NCBI GenBank assembly: GCA_021800155.1
Contig: JAJYZG010000002.1
Coordinates: 1 to 64,000, forward strand
Length of the DNA: 64,000 bases
DNA from: a bacterium
GTDB taxonomy: Bacteria; Patescibacteriota; Saccharimonadia; Saccharimonadales; UBA4665
Direction: 5' to 3'
Each line of letters begins with the position of its first letter. Position 1 is the first letter of the stretch. Of the stretch, positions 1-9,933 are shown piece by piece. The notes under the pieces are model-generated. The model worked only from the letters and a program-made list of their open reading frames with translations. It made no database searches and was not told the origin of the DNA. Both the position numbers and the translations under genes were made by a program.

Positions 1-40
1 CACTGACCCTTCTTCATAGCTGCACCCGGCTTGGCAGACT

Positions 41-80
41 ACTTCCGCAGACCCAAAAATACTTTTTTGTCTGCGGAAGT
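41..80. repeat. Perfect 12-bp inverted repeat (hairpin)
   Basis: ACTTCCGCAGAC at 41-52 is exactly mirrored by GTCTGCGGAAGT at 69-80 across a 16-nt AT-rich loop. It could form a stable hairpin. It may be the terminator of a gene left of the window or an operator; the T-run lies in the loop rather than after the stem, so a classical terminator is not certain. Confidence 0.6.
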
Positions 81-182
81 GAACCTTTCTGTCATGGTCC
101 TAAAGCCCATGGTGAGGTTTATGCTTAATTTAAGTTGCAGAAGCGAACAACAACCTGAATGAAAGGTTATGCTTTCTTTTGA

Positions 183-188
183 TATACT
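183..188 (+). promoter_or_regulatory. Possible -10 box upstream of the envelope cluster
   Basis: TATACT at 183-188 fits a sigma-70 -10 box. A 12-codon reading frame (206-244) with a Shine-Dalgarno-like AAGGATTAGG follows and stops just before the first large gene, in the same frame. No good -35 box is seen. The assignment is tentative. Confidence 0.3.
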
Positions 189-253
189 TATTTATAAGGA
201 TTAGGATGAAAGTTTATGGCTATTATCTTGGGCACATCCCATAGGTAGGGTTA

Positions 254-2836
254 TTGGAAACAAACATGGAAGACAATGGCTTTTATCATAAGGAAAATGG
301 CTTAGAAAATGCTTCTTCGGAAGAGTTGCGAGACAGCGAGCACAACTTTACCAGCAGTACCGAACAAACGGATGCCCCGAGTGGGGCACTGAATAAAGAG
401 GGGCTGTATCGGGCGGAGGGTGGAGCGGGATTTACCTCTGGAGTAGCAATGGGGGTGGCTGGTCTAACCCCATGGGGTAGGGCTTACCGTTTTGCGAAAA
501 CTCACAAAAAGTTGGTGGGCATTGGCGGGGGCGGTTTTATCGGTTTTATTATCGCTATCGTTATATTCTTTGGGTTTTTGGCTGCATACGAGCTAGTAAC
601 GATTGAAAAAGATATGCTGCGTTATGAAGAAAAGGGCGTAGCCTACGTAATCAAAAAAGCGTCTAACAGCATCATGAAACGGATGTATTGTCGCGGTATG
701 TCGGGTGCTACTGCTGCAAGTTTGGGTTGCTCATCAGAAAATAACACAGAGGGTAGCAAGGCAGTCGAGGACAAAACCGATCCCATGACTGCCGAAATTG
801 ATACTATGAAATTTACTGATCCTCAGGTTCAAAAAGCTTTGCTCGACCAAGGGATACAGGTAGAAGATAGCGGTAACCAACTTCGTTTTAAGGACCTTAC
901 GACAGGCAACTATATTAATTATGACCAGCTCGATCAAACCGATATGCAACTACGGTTTCAAAAAGCTATTCCCTCGTTCGACATAGGTCAAATTAAGGCG
1001 TACCGTCCACTGCTAACCGTTGACGAAGGGGCGGATTGGAATCCCATACCCGCACCGGAAGAAAGTAGCCCGGATAAAGACGTTGCGGAGGACATCAACG
1101 GAACAGCGGAAAACGAAGGCCAACAGCTTAAAGCGGCAGAGGTGGAAGACGGCAAATCTCCAACCAATGAACCTAAGTCTCAGGTAGCGAATGATACACT
1201 GGCGGCTGCAACTGAAGGTACTGTGCTAGAAACGGCAGATCAGGCAATCGCTGCCGGCGACTCAGAGGCGGTCGTAATTAGTAAAGCCGAAGCAGCTGCA
1301 GCTCCGCATTTAGGAGCAGCTCTCACTATAGGCTCGATTGTTGCTACACTCTGCTCAATAGATAGGGTCGCCACTAAGGTTTCTGAGTATAGAATACCTA
1401 CTATTCTAGCTTTTCTGGTACGCCACAGCTCCACGTTGTTGGGCATCGCGGATGAAATGAAAGTTGGGGGAACCATGACCGGTAAGCAAATTAGCGGGTT
1501 TACAAAACTGTTTAACGGCAATCAGTCAATTAAACCTACAAAAACATATGATCCAACGCTCTCGGACGCCGCGATGCCTTTCTCGCGTTCGGCTGCTTGG
1601 CAAAGAATCGAAGGCAATCCGGTGAACACAAACAGGAAAAGCAGTGGCTATAATCCTGATTTTTCTTCGTCACTATTGCCAACAAAAAATGCAGGCACTT
1701 CTGTTGTAAACTCCATCAATCGTATTTTGGACTTTATAGGAGGAGGTGCTCTCTGTTCTCTGGTTAACAATTCTGTGTTCGGTCACATATTCACGGTTAT
1801 TGGGTGGGCGGCTACAGCCGGGATTGATTTCAGTAGTATTGGTGTGGGCGAGGTAGCTATAATGGGGGCAGTAACCAGTTTTCAATTGGCGACCAAACAC
1901 ATAATTATCCCGCAAATAGTGAAGTATTTTACGCCAGTAGGCATGAACGGCCTTGAAAATTCAGTCCAGTGGATGAATAACGCCGATGCCGGAACCAATA
2001 TTTCTATGAATATGTATATGCAACGTTTGGGCGGCGAGCCAATGAGCCCCACACAAACTGCGGAATTGAATGCCAAGGGGGCCCAATTAGAAACGATAGC
2101 AGAGAGTCACAAATCCTTTTTGACTCGGACTTTTTCTTTCAGTGACCCCAGTTCGCTGGTATCGCGGGTGGCGGTAGATTTACCCCTATCACGGCTGGGG
2201 ATAATTAACTCTTTTTTCAGTGACATCATTAGTGCCCCCGAATTGTTGTTTCGCGCCTTTTCCGATTTGATTGGCGGAGCTAGAGTATTTGCATCACAAT
2301 CAACAAACCCCGGTGCTACCTATGGCCTCACTCAATACGGTTTTAGTACTAGCGAGATCACAAGATACGATCCCATCAATAATGAAAATTACTTAATACA
2401 TGCAGTGGTTCCATTTCACCAAAACACTAAAACGCTTATCCAACTACTGGGTAATCCGAGTAATTTCCCAAATGGCTCATATGACAGCAATCCAAACGAT
2501 CTGTTGCACTGTTTCGCTCAAGACCCCTACGGACCAAACGGGCAACTAACATCTTCGTTCCTTTGGGCGCAACAAAGCGATCAAGCACCCGTAAGTCCCA
2601 TATGCGGCACGATGGGCAACATGTCTGCCGATACCCCACCGGTCGGAATATCTTCACCGAATGTGGCACAGTATGTAGTGTGCCCCGGCATGGGATATGG
2701 AACTTTAGATAAGCGATGTAATAATTTTGTTACCAAGTTTCTTAGAAAACATGATGTGATCAATCGCTTTCGCCAGTATATTCTTGACGACCAGGTGACT
2801 AACTATATTTATGACTATCAAAGTACTGTTTCATGA
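254..2836 (+). CDS. Large membrane protein of unknown function, possibly secretion-associated
   Basis: Predicted protein of 860 residues that I do not recognise as a named family. The first ~80 residues are polar and acidic, followed by a Gly-rich hydrophobic segment (about residues 88-113) that should span the membrane. Further hydrophobic stretches lie near residues 350-390 and 490-565, with long polar regions between them. The start at 254 is TTG; an ATG at 266 is the alternative, and a ribosome-site-like AGGTAGGG precedes the TTG. The stop overlaps the next gene by 4 bases, so the two are co-transcribed. Because the partner is a secreted cell-wall hydrolase, a role in a type IV secretion-like or envelope-spanning machine is possible, but this is inference from context only. 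Confidence 0.75.
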   Translation: METNMEDNGFYHKENGLENASSEELRDSEHNFTSSTEQTDAPSGALNKEGLYRAEGGAGFTSGVAMGVAGLTPWGRAYRFAKTHKKLVGIGGGGFIGFIIAIVIFFGFLAAYELVTIEKDMLRYEEKGVAYVIKKASNSIMKRMYCRGMSGATAASLGCSSENNTEGSKAVEDKTDPMTAEIDTMKFTDPQVQKALLDQGIQVEDSGNQLRFKDLTTGNYINYDQLDQTDMQLRFQKAIPSFDIGQIKAYRPLLTVDEGADWNPIPAPEESSPDKDVAEDINGTAENEGQQLKAAEVEDGKSPTNEPKSQVANDTLAAATEGTVLETADQAIAAGDSEAVVISKAEAAAAPHLGAALTIGSIVATLCSIDRVATKVSEYRIPTILAFLVRHSSTLLGIADEMKVGGTMTGKQISGFTKLFNGNQSIKPTKTYDPTLSDAAMPFSRSAAWQRIEGNPVNTNRKSSGYNPDFSSSLLPTKNAGTSVVNSINRILDFIGGGALCSLVNNSVFGHIFTVIGWAATAGIDFSSIGVGEVAIMGAVTSFQLATKHIIIPQIVKYFTPVGMNGLENSVQWMNNADAGTNISMNMYMQRLGGEPMSPTQTAELNAKGAQLETIAESHKSFLTRTFSFSDPSSLVSRVAVDLPLSRLGIINSFFSDIISAPELLFRAFSDLIGGARVFASQSTNPGATYGLTQYGFSTSEITRYDPINNENYLIHAVVPFHQNTKTLIQLLGNPSNFPNGSYDSNPNDLLHCFAQDPYGPNGQLTSSFLWAQQSDQAPVSPICGTMGNMSADTPPVGISSPNVAQYVVCPGMGYGTLDKRCNNFVTKFLRKHDVINRFRQYILDDQVTNYIYDYQSTVS

Positions 2837-4677
2837 AAAAGCTTTTCCTGATTATTGTAGCGCCGGCGATTTTAATCTGTTCGGTGGCTAAAGTATATGC
2901 TCTTTCTAGCCAGGACTTGTTCAGCCTTGAAAATGACAGCATATATTATACCGGCAGTAACAAGAATCATAATTCTGGTGTGTGTGGTAATGGTAATGTT
3001 TCATCTCAAGCTCTAACTTCTGGACAAAATGTCTATATACTAGGAGACTCCATAACAGAAAGGGCCGAGAGCGCTTACATAACTACGTTCAAGGGCCTGG
3101 GTGTTAATGCGACGGTTGACGCACAATATGGCCGCAGTCTGACTTCGCCTGGCGGTGATGGCACCAAAACCACAGGAATGCAGGCTATAGCCATCGATCA
3201 GGCCAGCATTAAATCAGCCAATGCGATAGTTATCGCCCTAGGTACTAACGGCGGGGATACGCCCCAAAGCATAGATCGAGCCATATCTGCCATTAGAGCC
3301 GACAACGCTACAGCTCCGATATTCTGGGTGGATACCATTGTTATTGATCGACCAGACTACCTGCCAGTAATTCAAGCCGCCAATCAAGCCATATACGGAC
3401 AAGCCAAGAAGGAAGGTTATTCGGTAATTAGCTGGTTTAAAGAAGTTGACCCGAACAACAACCCAATTAAAATAACTGGTAAGGTCACCGACAACAATGG
3501 GTATATTTCCTTACAAGATGGGCTAAATGTTCACCCCACCGAACCTAAAGGAGTGGAAGCGTTGGTCAATCTCGTTGTTGGACAAGTAACAGGTAGCGGT
3601 ACGTCTAATTCTGCTGCTTTGGTCTGTTGTAATAATGGTGCACCCACCACTCTTACCGGCGGCGGTTCCGCTGAACAGGCCTTTAACTTCTTTGTACAAA
3701 GTGGCTTTACCCCAGTTGCGGCAGCCGGGATTGTTGGCAACCTAATGTATGAATCTGATGGCACGAGTGGGGCAATTGATCCCACTAAAGTACAGGGCGA
3801 TGGTGATAGTAGTTTTCCAACCGGTAGTGGCTGGGGATCTCCCCAATGGACTCCCAGCACCAAGGTTCTCGGTTACGCTCAACAGGCTGGTATAACCACA
3901 CCTATCGACCTACTATCTACTCAATTGAAGATTATACTGTGGGAATTTTCCAATAACTATCAGGGATTGAAGCAGCAACTTAATTCAGCAACCAGTGTTA
4001 GCAATTACAGTAGTGGCTCCACGGCCATATTCATGAACAATTTTGAGAGACCGAAAACCAATGAGTCAATTCAGTATAGGATACAGGATGCCGTATCGGT
4101 GTTGAAGAGTTCTGGGGGATCGACAGTTGCTAACACTGCTACTTGCAGCCCCACTAGCAGTACGGGCGGATATCAGAATCCGTTCCGAAACGTAACCACT
4201 CTTTCGCCAGGTCGCATTGATCAAGGTGTTGACTATACAGGAAACGGGCCTGTCTATGCTGTGGGTAGCGGGACTGTGACTGGTATTTTTCAAAATTGGT
4301 GTACGCCAGCAATGGGTGGCTGTGAAAAAGGTGAACCCCTTATTGCTTACCAATTGACCGCTGGATCTGCAGCCGGGAAAGTTGTGTATCTGGCGGAGTG
4401 CATAACCCCTAGGGTTAGCGTAGGTCAAACCGTTTCTACCAATACTATAATTGCAACAGTGATAAATAATCCAGGTTGCGACAACGGTATCGAGACTGGT
4501 TGGCTTAATCCATCGGATGAACCAACAAGCATGGCTTATAGTTGTTTTAATGGCCAAAACTCAACTGCCTTTGGGGATAATTTTAACCAATTGATGGTGA
4601 GTTTGGGCGTTGTGAGCGGTATTCAGAATCCACCAGTAACCTGCACTCTGCCAGCGGGATGGCCAACATGGCAATGA
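2833..4677 (+). CDS. Secreted three-domain protein: SGNH hydrolase, phage-tail-lysozyme-like, degenerate M23
   Basis: Predicted protein of 614 residues with an N-terminal signal peptide (residues 1-23). Residues ~65-250 form an SGNH/GDSL-type esterase: GDS at 71-73, GTNG at 137-140 and the D229/H234 pair (DGLNVHPT). Residues ~275-425 resemble the phage-tail lysozyme family (GIVGNLMYESDG, candidate catalytic Glu307, then GSPQWTP). Residues ~445-600 have the layout of an M23 peptidase (DQGVDYTG, then a VGSGTV strand), but the usual first zinc ligand His is Gln and no HxH is visible, so this domain is probably a non-catalytic wall-binding module. The domains point to remodelling of peptidoglycan or its acyl groups outside the cell. 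It lies between two membrane proteins, overlapping both (4 and 19 bases). Confidence 0.85.
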   Translation: MKKLFLIIVAPAILICSVAKVYALSSQDLFSLENDSIYYTGSNKNHNSGVCGNGNVSSQALTSGQNVYILGDSITERAESAYITTFKGLGVNATVDAQYGRSLTSPGGDGTKTTGMQAIAIDQASIKSANAIVIALGTNGGDTPQSIDRAISAIRADNATAPIFWVDTIVIDRPDYLPVIQAANQAIYGQAKKEGYSVISWFKEVDPNNNPIKITGKVTDNNGYISLQDGLNVHPTEPKGVEALVNLVVGQVTGSGTSNSAALVCCNNGAPTTLTGGGSAEQAFNFFVQSGFTPVAAAGIVGNLMYESDGTSGAIDPTKVQGDGDSSFPTGSGWGSPQWTPSTKVLGYAQQAGITTPIDLLSTQLKIILWEFSNNYQGLKQQLNSATSVSNYSSGSTAIFMNNFERPKTNESIQYRIQDAVSVLKSSGGSTVANTATCSPTSSTGGYQNPFRNVTTLSPGRIDQGVDYTGNGPVYAVGSGTVTGIFQNWCTPAMGGCEKGEPLIAYQLTAGSAAGKVVYLAECITPRVSVGQTVSTNTIIATVINNPGCDNGIETGWLNPSDEPTSMAYSCFNGQNSTAFGDNFNQLMVSLGVVSGIQNPPVTCTLPAGWPTWQ

Positions 4678-6143
4678 ACATAAATCCATATAACTCCCCG
4701 AGGGTAGCAAATTGGTCCTGGCGCGCAAAGGGTCTAGTACTGTTGTTGGTGGCTGCAGTCATTGCTGTAGCATTGTGGTGGTTGATTTATCGAGTTGCGG
4801 CAACGGCGTTAATAACAATCGAATCATCCAACCCCGCAGATTATGTGTCTATTACACCTGTCGTAAACGATACCCTGGAAACAGGCTCGACCCTAACCGC
4901 ACAACACGTTCTGAAAAAAAGTCTCAGTTATGGGACCTACGATCTAGAGGCCTTTGATACTTCAAATCGCTTAAGTCGTATTATCCATATAACCAGCAAT
5001 AGTCCTAGATCATACTTGTTAACATTAAACCACTTTAGTGGAGTTGCTGTATCTGCATATGGATCAAGTGTGACAGATTTAGTTGCAAGCACCGACCAGT
5101 TAGTGTTTCTGAATGCGGCCGGTCATCTACAAAGCATCAATGCGGCCGGGAATATCCAGAGTCTCGATGCGCTAACATCTTTGACTAGTGTAGTGTGGGC
5201 CACGCCCGAAACGGGCTTAGCAACAGATAGCAGGGGTGATCTCTACCGTATCAGCAATGGTTCTGTGCAACAGATAACTTTACCCTTTAAGGCAACGCCC
5301 AACATTACTTTTGCAGACAGTGCTGACGGATCAATTTTTGTTGGTCATAACAAGAAACTGTACTATGCCACTTCTGGGGGCAGACTTTCTCCAATCTACC
5401 ATGCTTCGAGCAATATTTTGGCTGTATCGGCCAGCAACAATGGCGCTGCAGTTATTGAAGGTAGCCTTCTTTCTAATCCCGATGGGAGTGGGTCGCTGGT
5501 TTTGGTCAGTACACGAGGCCTTTCTTCCGATACCGGATTGAATGCGAAGGGGATTAGTTGGTCACATGATGGCAAACTGATTGCCGTAAGAACAAACAAC
5601 GGTGGCTTAAACATCTACGCGGTTCGGAACGGTTCTCTTAGCATTACAGCATCAATACCTAACTATGGATCACTGGGCAATATGGCCTGGGGAACGAATG
5701 AAGATCTTTACTACAGCCAGGGCGGAACGGTTTGGGAATATTCTAGTGGCAGTGGTGATGAGTTCCAAATCGCTCAAACTCCCGGCCAAATGGAGGTTCT
5801 GGGGGTGTACCCGGATAGTGTAGGCAACTATGTTTATATCACTGTTGATGACAGCGGCCAACCCGAAGGAGAATTCACAAACAGTGAACTTTACCGCATT
5901 CCTTTAAAAAACCAGCCAGTTAATTTGCAGTTTAGCGCACTGGCCGGTATATTGCCCACGGTCATACAGGATACATGTGCAGTCAACTACTTAAATATTA
6001 GCTATTCCCCTGTGTTTTTTGTTGCTTTTCCTGCAACCGCAACACAGCAATTCTGTTCGACTGAGATCAGTGACTATCTTAACCAGTACGGCATAAATCC
6101 CTCGGCCGGTACCTTTGTCTATCAGCCACAGCCAATCAACTAA
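4659..6143 (+). CDS. Membrane-anchored beta-propeller-like protein
   Basis: Predicted protein of 494 residues. One transmembrane segment (about 24-48, VLLLVAAVIAVALWWLIYRVA) is followed by an extracytoplasmic domain with a PEGA-like start (residues ~50-110) and then repeated short blades such as GISWSHDGKLIAVRTNN and NMAWGTNEDLYYSQGG, typical of WD40/TolB-like propellers. The start overlaps the preceding gene by 19 bases, so the three genes form one unit. The likely role is a binding scaffold in the cell envelope; no enzyme motif is visible. It ends 6 bases from the convergent recF gene. Confidence 0.75.
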   Translation: MANMAMNINPYNSPRVANWSWRAKGLVLLLVAAVIAVALWWLIYRVAATALITIESSNPADYVSITPVVNDTLETGSTLTAQHVLKKSLSYGTYDLEAFDTSNRLSRIIHITSNSPRSYLLTLNHFSGVAVSAYGSSVTDLVASTDQLVFLNAAGHLQSINAAGNIQSLDALTSLTSVVWATPETGLATDSRGDLYRISNGSVQQITLPFKATPNITFADSADGSIFVGHNKKLYYATSGGRLSPIYHASSNILAVSASNNGAAVIEGSLLSNPDGSGSLVLVSTRGLSSDTGLNAKGISWSHDGKLIAVRTNNGGLNIYAVRNGSLSITASIPNYGSLGNMAWGTNEDLYYSQGGTVWEYSSGSGDEFQIAQTPGQMEVLGVYPDSVGNYVYITVDDSGQPEGEFTNSELYRIPLKNQPVNLQFSALAGILPTVIQDTCAVNYLNISYSPVFFVAFPATATQQFCSTEISDYLNQYGINPSAGTFVYQPQPIN

Positions 6144-6149
6144 GCGTTA

Positions 6150-7187
6150 TTAACTTGTTATGATGTTGCTCGAACTATCGTTTTTTAGTGAAGATTCAGT
6201 TGTAGTTATTAAGGACTGGTGTCCCGATAAGTATCTTGTTAGTGTTGTTGATCGTTCCCTGTCGAGTTCGCCAAAAACATCATCCATTAGTATGATTGCG
6301 CGTTTATCTAAGCATTGTTCAAGTTTATCTACCTCAAGTATTTTCAGCGCAATAACTAACATCCTTGCTTCCCCCCTAGACGCTGCGGCTGATGGCGTTT
6401 TTTGATTGATTAACACTTCTAGATCTTCTCTGTGTGGTCCGCTTCCAGTAAATCCGCGCATGAGGTCGATTTCCAGATCAGATTCAAGTTTTTTCAGCAG
6501 GTGGTTTTCGTATGAGCCAATTTCTACCCCGCTTTTATAGATCAAGTCTATTTTGGCGGCGGTGCCGGATAGGGCCGAGTAGACGTTTTTCACCTTCTTG
6601 TTTAACCCTAGAGTAAGTTCAGCTCGTAACCGTGCTATTTCGCCGCCCAAATGACTTAAACGTACATTCCATGGGAAAAGTTCAGCTGAAGATACCTTAC
6701 CCTTTCTTAAAAGAATGTTGCGCTGTCTAAGTGTTCGCATATATTCTCTTCTGGTTTTTTGAAAACCTGGTTTTATTAACTCCAATATTCCATCTAGGTA
6801 GTTCCGCCTCAGTTCGGGGGGTCCAGACAACATCAGTAGGTGATTGGGTTCAAATAAAACTATTGGCAATTGTGTGTTGGAACTTAACCGTCGATACGGC
6901 TTATTATTAATCACAAACTGTTTAGTGGGTTTATGGTGATGGTCAAGCTTTACTGTTCGGGAGTCGACACTCGTTTGTGCATCAATACGAGACCAGTGTT
7001 TGCTGTGCATTATAAGCTCACTGTCGGGCGCACGATACGAACTACCCAAGCACGCAAACATTACCGCCTCAAGTAGGTTGGTTTTACCGCTGGCGTTGGG
7101 TCCGGAGATTATATTGACACCGGAAGAAAAACTAAACTCTCGATCCAAATATGAGCGGAACTGACGCAGCCTAATTTTTTGGATCAT
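6150..7187 (-). CDS. recF: DNA replication and repair protein RecF
   Basis: Predicted protein of 345 residues. It has the RecF/SMC-type ATPase fold: N-terminal QIRLRQFRSY-like start, Walker A GPNASGKT at residues 29-36, an ABC-like signature region (GSGPHREDLEV) and a Walker B/D-loop IILMDDVFGELD near the C terminus. RecF binds gapped DNA with RecO and RecR and loads RecA. It sits 14 bases downstream of dnaN on the same strand, the classical dnaA-dnaN-recF order; gyrB does not follow. Its length is usual for the family. Confidence 0.95.
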   Translation of the reverse strand: MIQKIRLRQFRSYLDREFSFSSGVNIISGPNASGKTNLLEAVMFACLGSSYRAPDSELIMHSKHWSRIDAQTSVDSRTVKLDHHHKPTKQFVINNKPYRRLSSNTQLPIVLFEPNHLLMLSGPPELRRNYLDGILELIKPGFQKTRREYMRTLRQRNILLRKGKVSSAELFPWNVRLSHLGGEIARLRAELTLGLNKKVKNVYSALSGTAAKIDLIYKSGVEIGSYENHLLKKLESDLEIDLMRGFTGSGPHREDLEVLINQKTPSAAASRGEARMLVIALKILEVDKLEQCLDKRAIILMDDVFGELDRERSTTLTRYLSGHQSLITTTESSLKNDSSSNIITS

Positions 7188-7201
7188 TCTATTGATATAG
7201 T

Positions 7202-8293
7202 TTAGCTTTTAAGCGGCATGATTATATGCTTATAGCTCGGATCTTTAGGGTCTTTTAGAATGGTGGGTTCAAGTTTTCCGTTAAAGCCGAAATAAACTTC
7301 GTCACCAGTTAATACCTGCAGTGCATCAAGCAAGTAGCGGGAGTTGAGGGTAATGCTACCACCTCCTATGACTTTGCCAAGTGCGGTCGCGGTGTTCTCA
7401 CCGATCTGGCTTGCCACTGAACGAATATTTAGCGAACCGGACTTATTGTCAAGCTCGATTGTTACACTACCGGCGCTTTCCCTAGCGAACAAGCTGGATA
7501 CCTTGGTGACATTAACGAAATCAGGCTTGGACAGTTGAATAGATGATGCAAATTCGCCTGGTATAAGTTTTTGGTAGTCCGGGTAGTTTCCTTCTACTAA
7601 GCGCGCCGTAAGTTCAATATCCCCAACCTGGAACAAAACTTGTTGACCGTCGTGGGTTACATTAACTTCACCCTCAAAATCACCCATGATTCTCAGTAAG
7701 TCATTCATGGCGGAAGCCGGGACTAGCATCTTAACATCTTCTATACTTTTGCTAAGCTCTTTTTCTGCAAGGCGGTAACTATCTGTGGCGGCAACATAAA
7801 GCTTAGAGTCTTTGCTGTGGATAAATACCCCTGTTAAAACTTGACGGGTTTCATCACTACTCGCCGCAAAAACAGTTTGCTGTAAGCCTTTTTTTAGTGC
7901 GCCACAATCTAACTTCCAAGACTTTCCATGAGTAATTGTGGGCATTACCGGAAAATCGTCCGCCACAATCCCATTTACTACTGAGTGATATTGTTCGGTT
8001 GTAACTTTAAGTTTTGTGTTGGTTAACTCAAGCTCAATCACTCCACTGGGTAGACTTCCAACAAAATCTTGCATCAGCCGGGCTGGGACGGTTATAGCAC
8101 CCTCCTCATTAATTTTTGCACCGATATAGTGAACAATGGCTATGTCTAGGTTGGTGGCAGATAAACTCAGACGGTTATTAGCAGTTTTAATTAGCACGTT
8201 AGACAGGATTGGCAGGGTGTTGCGTCCTGACGCAACTCTACCTACTGAGTTCAGTGCTTGATTGAGATTTTCTTGGGTAACTTGTAGTTTCAT
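7202..8293 (-). CDS. dnaN: DNA polymerase III beta sliding clamp
   Basis: Predicted protein of 363 residues with three repeats of the clamp fold: start MKLQVTQENLNQALNSVGRV, central LVPASAMNDLLRIMGDFEG and RLVEGNYPDYQKLIP, and a C-terminal PTILKDPKDPSYKHIIMPL. The dimeric ring tethers DNA polymerase to the template. It is downstream of dnaA across the putative origin and upstream of recF. An AAAGGAAA ribosome site lies just upstream of the start. The size is normal for bacterial DnaN. Confidence 0.97.
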   Translation of the reverse strand: MKLQVTQENLNQALNSVGRVASGRNTLPILSNVLIKTANNRLSLSATNLDIAIVHYIGAKINEEGAITVPARLMQDFVGSLPSGVIELELTNTKLKVTTEQYHSVVNGIVADDFPVMPTITHGKSWKLDCGALKKGLQQTVFAASSDETRQVLTGVFIHSKDSKLYVAATDSYRLAEKELSKSIEDVKMLVPASAMNDLLRIMGDFEGEVNVTHDGQQVLFQVGDIELTARLVEGNYPDYQKLIPGEFASSIQLSKPDFVNVTKVSSLFARESAGSVTIELDNKSGSLNIRSVASQIGENTATALGKVIGGGSITLNSRYLLDALQVLTGDEVYFGFNGKLEPTILKDPKDPSYKHIIMPLKS

Positions 8294-8571
8294 GGCGATT
8301 TAGTTGTTTCCTTTCTTTGAGCTAAAAATAATAACAAAAATAAGATTAATAAAATTTGTATTTATAGTAGGTCTTTGTGGTTAATGTGGATAAGCCACCC
8401 CAAATAAGAGTAAATATAGAATTTAGGTGTGTGATCAAGTTTTGGTAAAGCTGTGTGAAAGAATCCTTAAAAACCACAACCTGAGGTAAAAACCACAACC
8501 CCGAAGTGTCTAGTAGATTAAGTTGTACACAACAAGGTGTTAGATATAGACACCCACCACACCAATTATCC
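8294..8571. other. Putative replication origin (oriC) between dnaN and dnaA
   Basis: The 278-base gap holds TGTGGATAA at 8385-8393 (a perfect DnaA box in reverse) directly adjacent to TGTGGTTAA at 8376-8384 (one mismatch). An AT-rich stretch at 8321-8369 beside dnaN could be the unwinding element. A 14-base direct repeat TAAAAACCACAACC occurs at 8468-8481 and 8487-8500, 19 bases apart. The location between dnaA and dnaN is the usual origin site in many bacteria. The assignment is inferred from boxes and position; strand skew was not computed. Confidence 0.65.
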
Positions 8572-9933
8572 CTAGGCATATAAACGCTCCTTAATTTCAG
8601 AAATTGCGCTACGTAACGAAGAATCAAGCTGTGATTCTTTCTCGATCTTATCAACCGAATGAATGGCGGTGGTATGGTCTTTGCGGCCTAGCTCCCGGGC
8701 GATTTTCGGAAAACTGAGGTGTAGCTCTTCCCTTAAGATATACATGGCTACTTGTCGCGGTACCACGATATCTTTATCACGCTTGGGACCCAATATATCT
8801 TCTATCGGTATCTGAAAATGTTTGGCAGTTCGTTCGATAATCTGCTTAGCAGAGAGGTGTTTGGGCCGGTTGTGACTGCTGCCGATTATACTTAAGGCAA
8901 TGTCCAGGTTTGGTTGAAGGGAGCGCATTTCACAAAAAGCCAGAAGCTGGTTTAGGGCTCCTTCTAACTCGCGTACGTTGGTGTTAATGTTGGTAGATAA
9001 ATATTCGACTACGTCATTTGGCAATGTCACATCGTTAACCTGAGCTTTGGCTTGGACAATCGCGCAGCGTGTCTCATAGTCCGGAGCTTGCATGTCGATA
9101 CTCATTCCCCAGGCAAACCGGCTTTGCAGACGTTCATCGATCACAATATCTTTAGGTGGTCGATCGGCACTGATAATGATCTGTTTGTTAGCTTGATGGA
9201 GACTGTTAAAGGTATGGAAGAACTCCTCTTGAATCTTTTCTTTGCCAGTAATGAACTGGATGTCGTCGACAATAAAGACATCAGCTGAGCGGTAATGGTT
9301 GGCGAACTCGGTTGTTTTGCGGTAGCGCAGAGCCTCAACAAACTCCTGAACAAACTGCTCGGTCGTAATATAGAGTACGCTTGCGTCAGGGTTGTTGGAC
9401 AGTATCGCATTACCTACCGCCTGAATTAGGTGGGTCTTGCCAATCCCCACTCCACCATAGAGCAGTAGGGGGTTGTATTTGGTTCCCGGGTTGGCAGTAA
9501 TTGATTGACAGGCGGCAAAGGCCAGCTCATTGCTTGACCCTACAATAAAATTATCAAAGGTATAGCGTTCGTTGAGTCCTTGTCGATAGGCGTGTGAGAT
9601 GCCGCTCCCGGCGCGGTTTGGCCGGGGAAGTGTTATGCTCATTGCGGGTTCAGACATGATTGACCCCGAACTATTCATTGGCTTAGGTTCCATAGCTACA
9701 ATCCGGTATTCGATTCTTTCAGCTCTCACACCGTTTTTTTGAAGTGTTTGCACCACTAAATCATTAAACTTTTTTTCCAACTGGCTCTTTATAAAAATAT
9801 TTGGTACCCCAACAACTACCAGCTCGTCGCTTTGCTGGACCAGCTGTGTGTTTTTAAACCAGGTGTGGTAGTTGCCAGCGGAAATAGAGAGTTCAATCTC
9901 TCCCAAAACCGCTTGCCACAGAGGACTGTTCAT
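8572..9933 (-). CDS. dnaA: Chromosomal replication initiator DnaA
   Basis: Predicted protein of 453 residues. Domain I (residues ~1-80, LWQAVLGEIELSISAGNYHTW) is followed by a short linker, the AAA+ domain with Walker A GGVGIGKT at 160-167 and Walker B VFIVDDIQF near 220, and the C-terminal helix-turn-helix box-binding domain with the signature DHTTAIHSVDKIE. It binds DnaA boxes and melts the origin. The AAA+ domain opens with YTFDNFIVG, as is usual. It is transcribed toward dnaN, with the putative origin immediately downstream. Confidence 0.98.
   Translation of the reverse strand: MNSPLWQAVLGEIELSISAGNYHTWFKNTQLVQQSDELVVVGVPNIFIKSQLEKKFNDLVVQTLQKNGVRAERIEYRIVAMEPKPMNSSGSIMSEPAMSITLPRPNRAGSGISHAYRQGLNERYTFDNFIVGSSNELAFAACQSITANPGTKYNPLLLYGGVGIGKTHLIQAVGNAILSNNPDASVLYITTEQFVQEFVEALRYRKTTEFANHYRSADVFIVDDIQFITGKEKIQEEFFHTFNSLHQANKQIIISADRPPKDIVIDERLQSRFAWGMSIDMQAPDYETRCAIVQAKAQVNDVTLPNDVVEYLSTNINTNVRELEGALNQLLAFCEMRSLQPNLDIALSIIGSSHNRPKHLSAKQIIERTAKHFQIPIEDILGPKRDKDIVVPRQVAMYILREELHLSFPKIARELGRKDHTTAIHSVDKIEKESQLDSSLRSAISEIKERLYA

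Noticed and set aside
8346-8654. Open frame of 102 residues on the minus strand across the dnaN-dnaA gap
   Set aside because: It overlaps the dnaA end and the DnaA boxes, has low-complexity and Tyr/Lys-rich ends, and no ribosome site; the gap is better explained as an origin.
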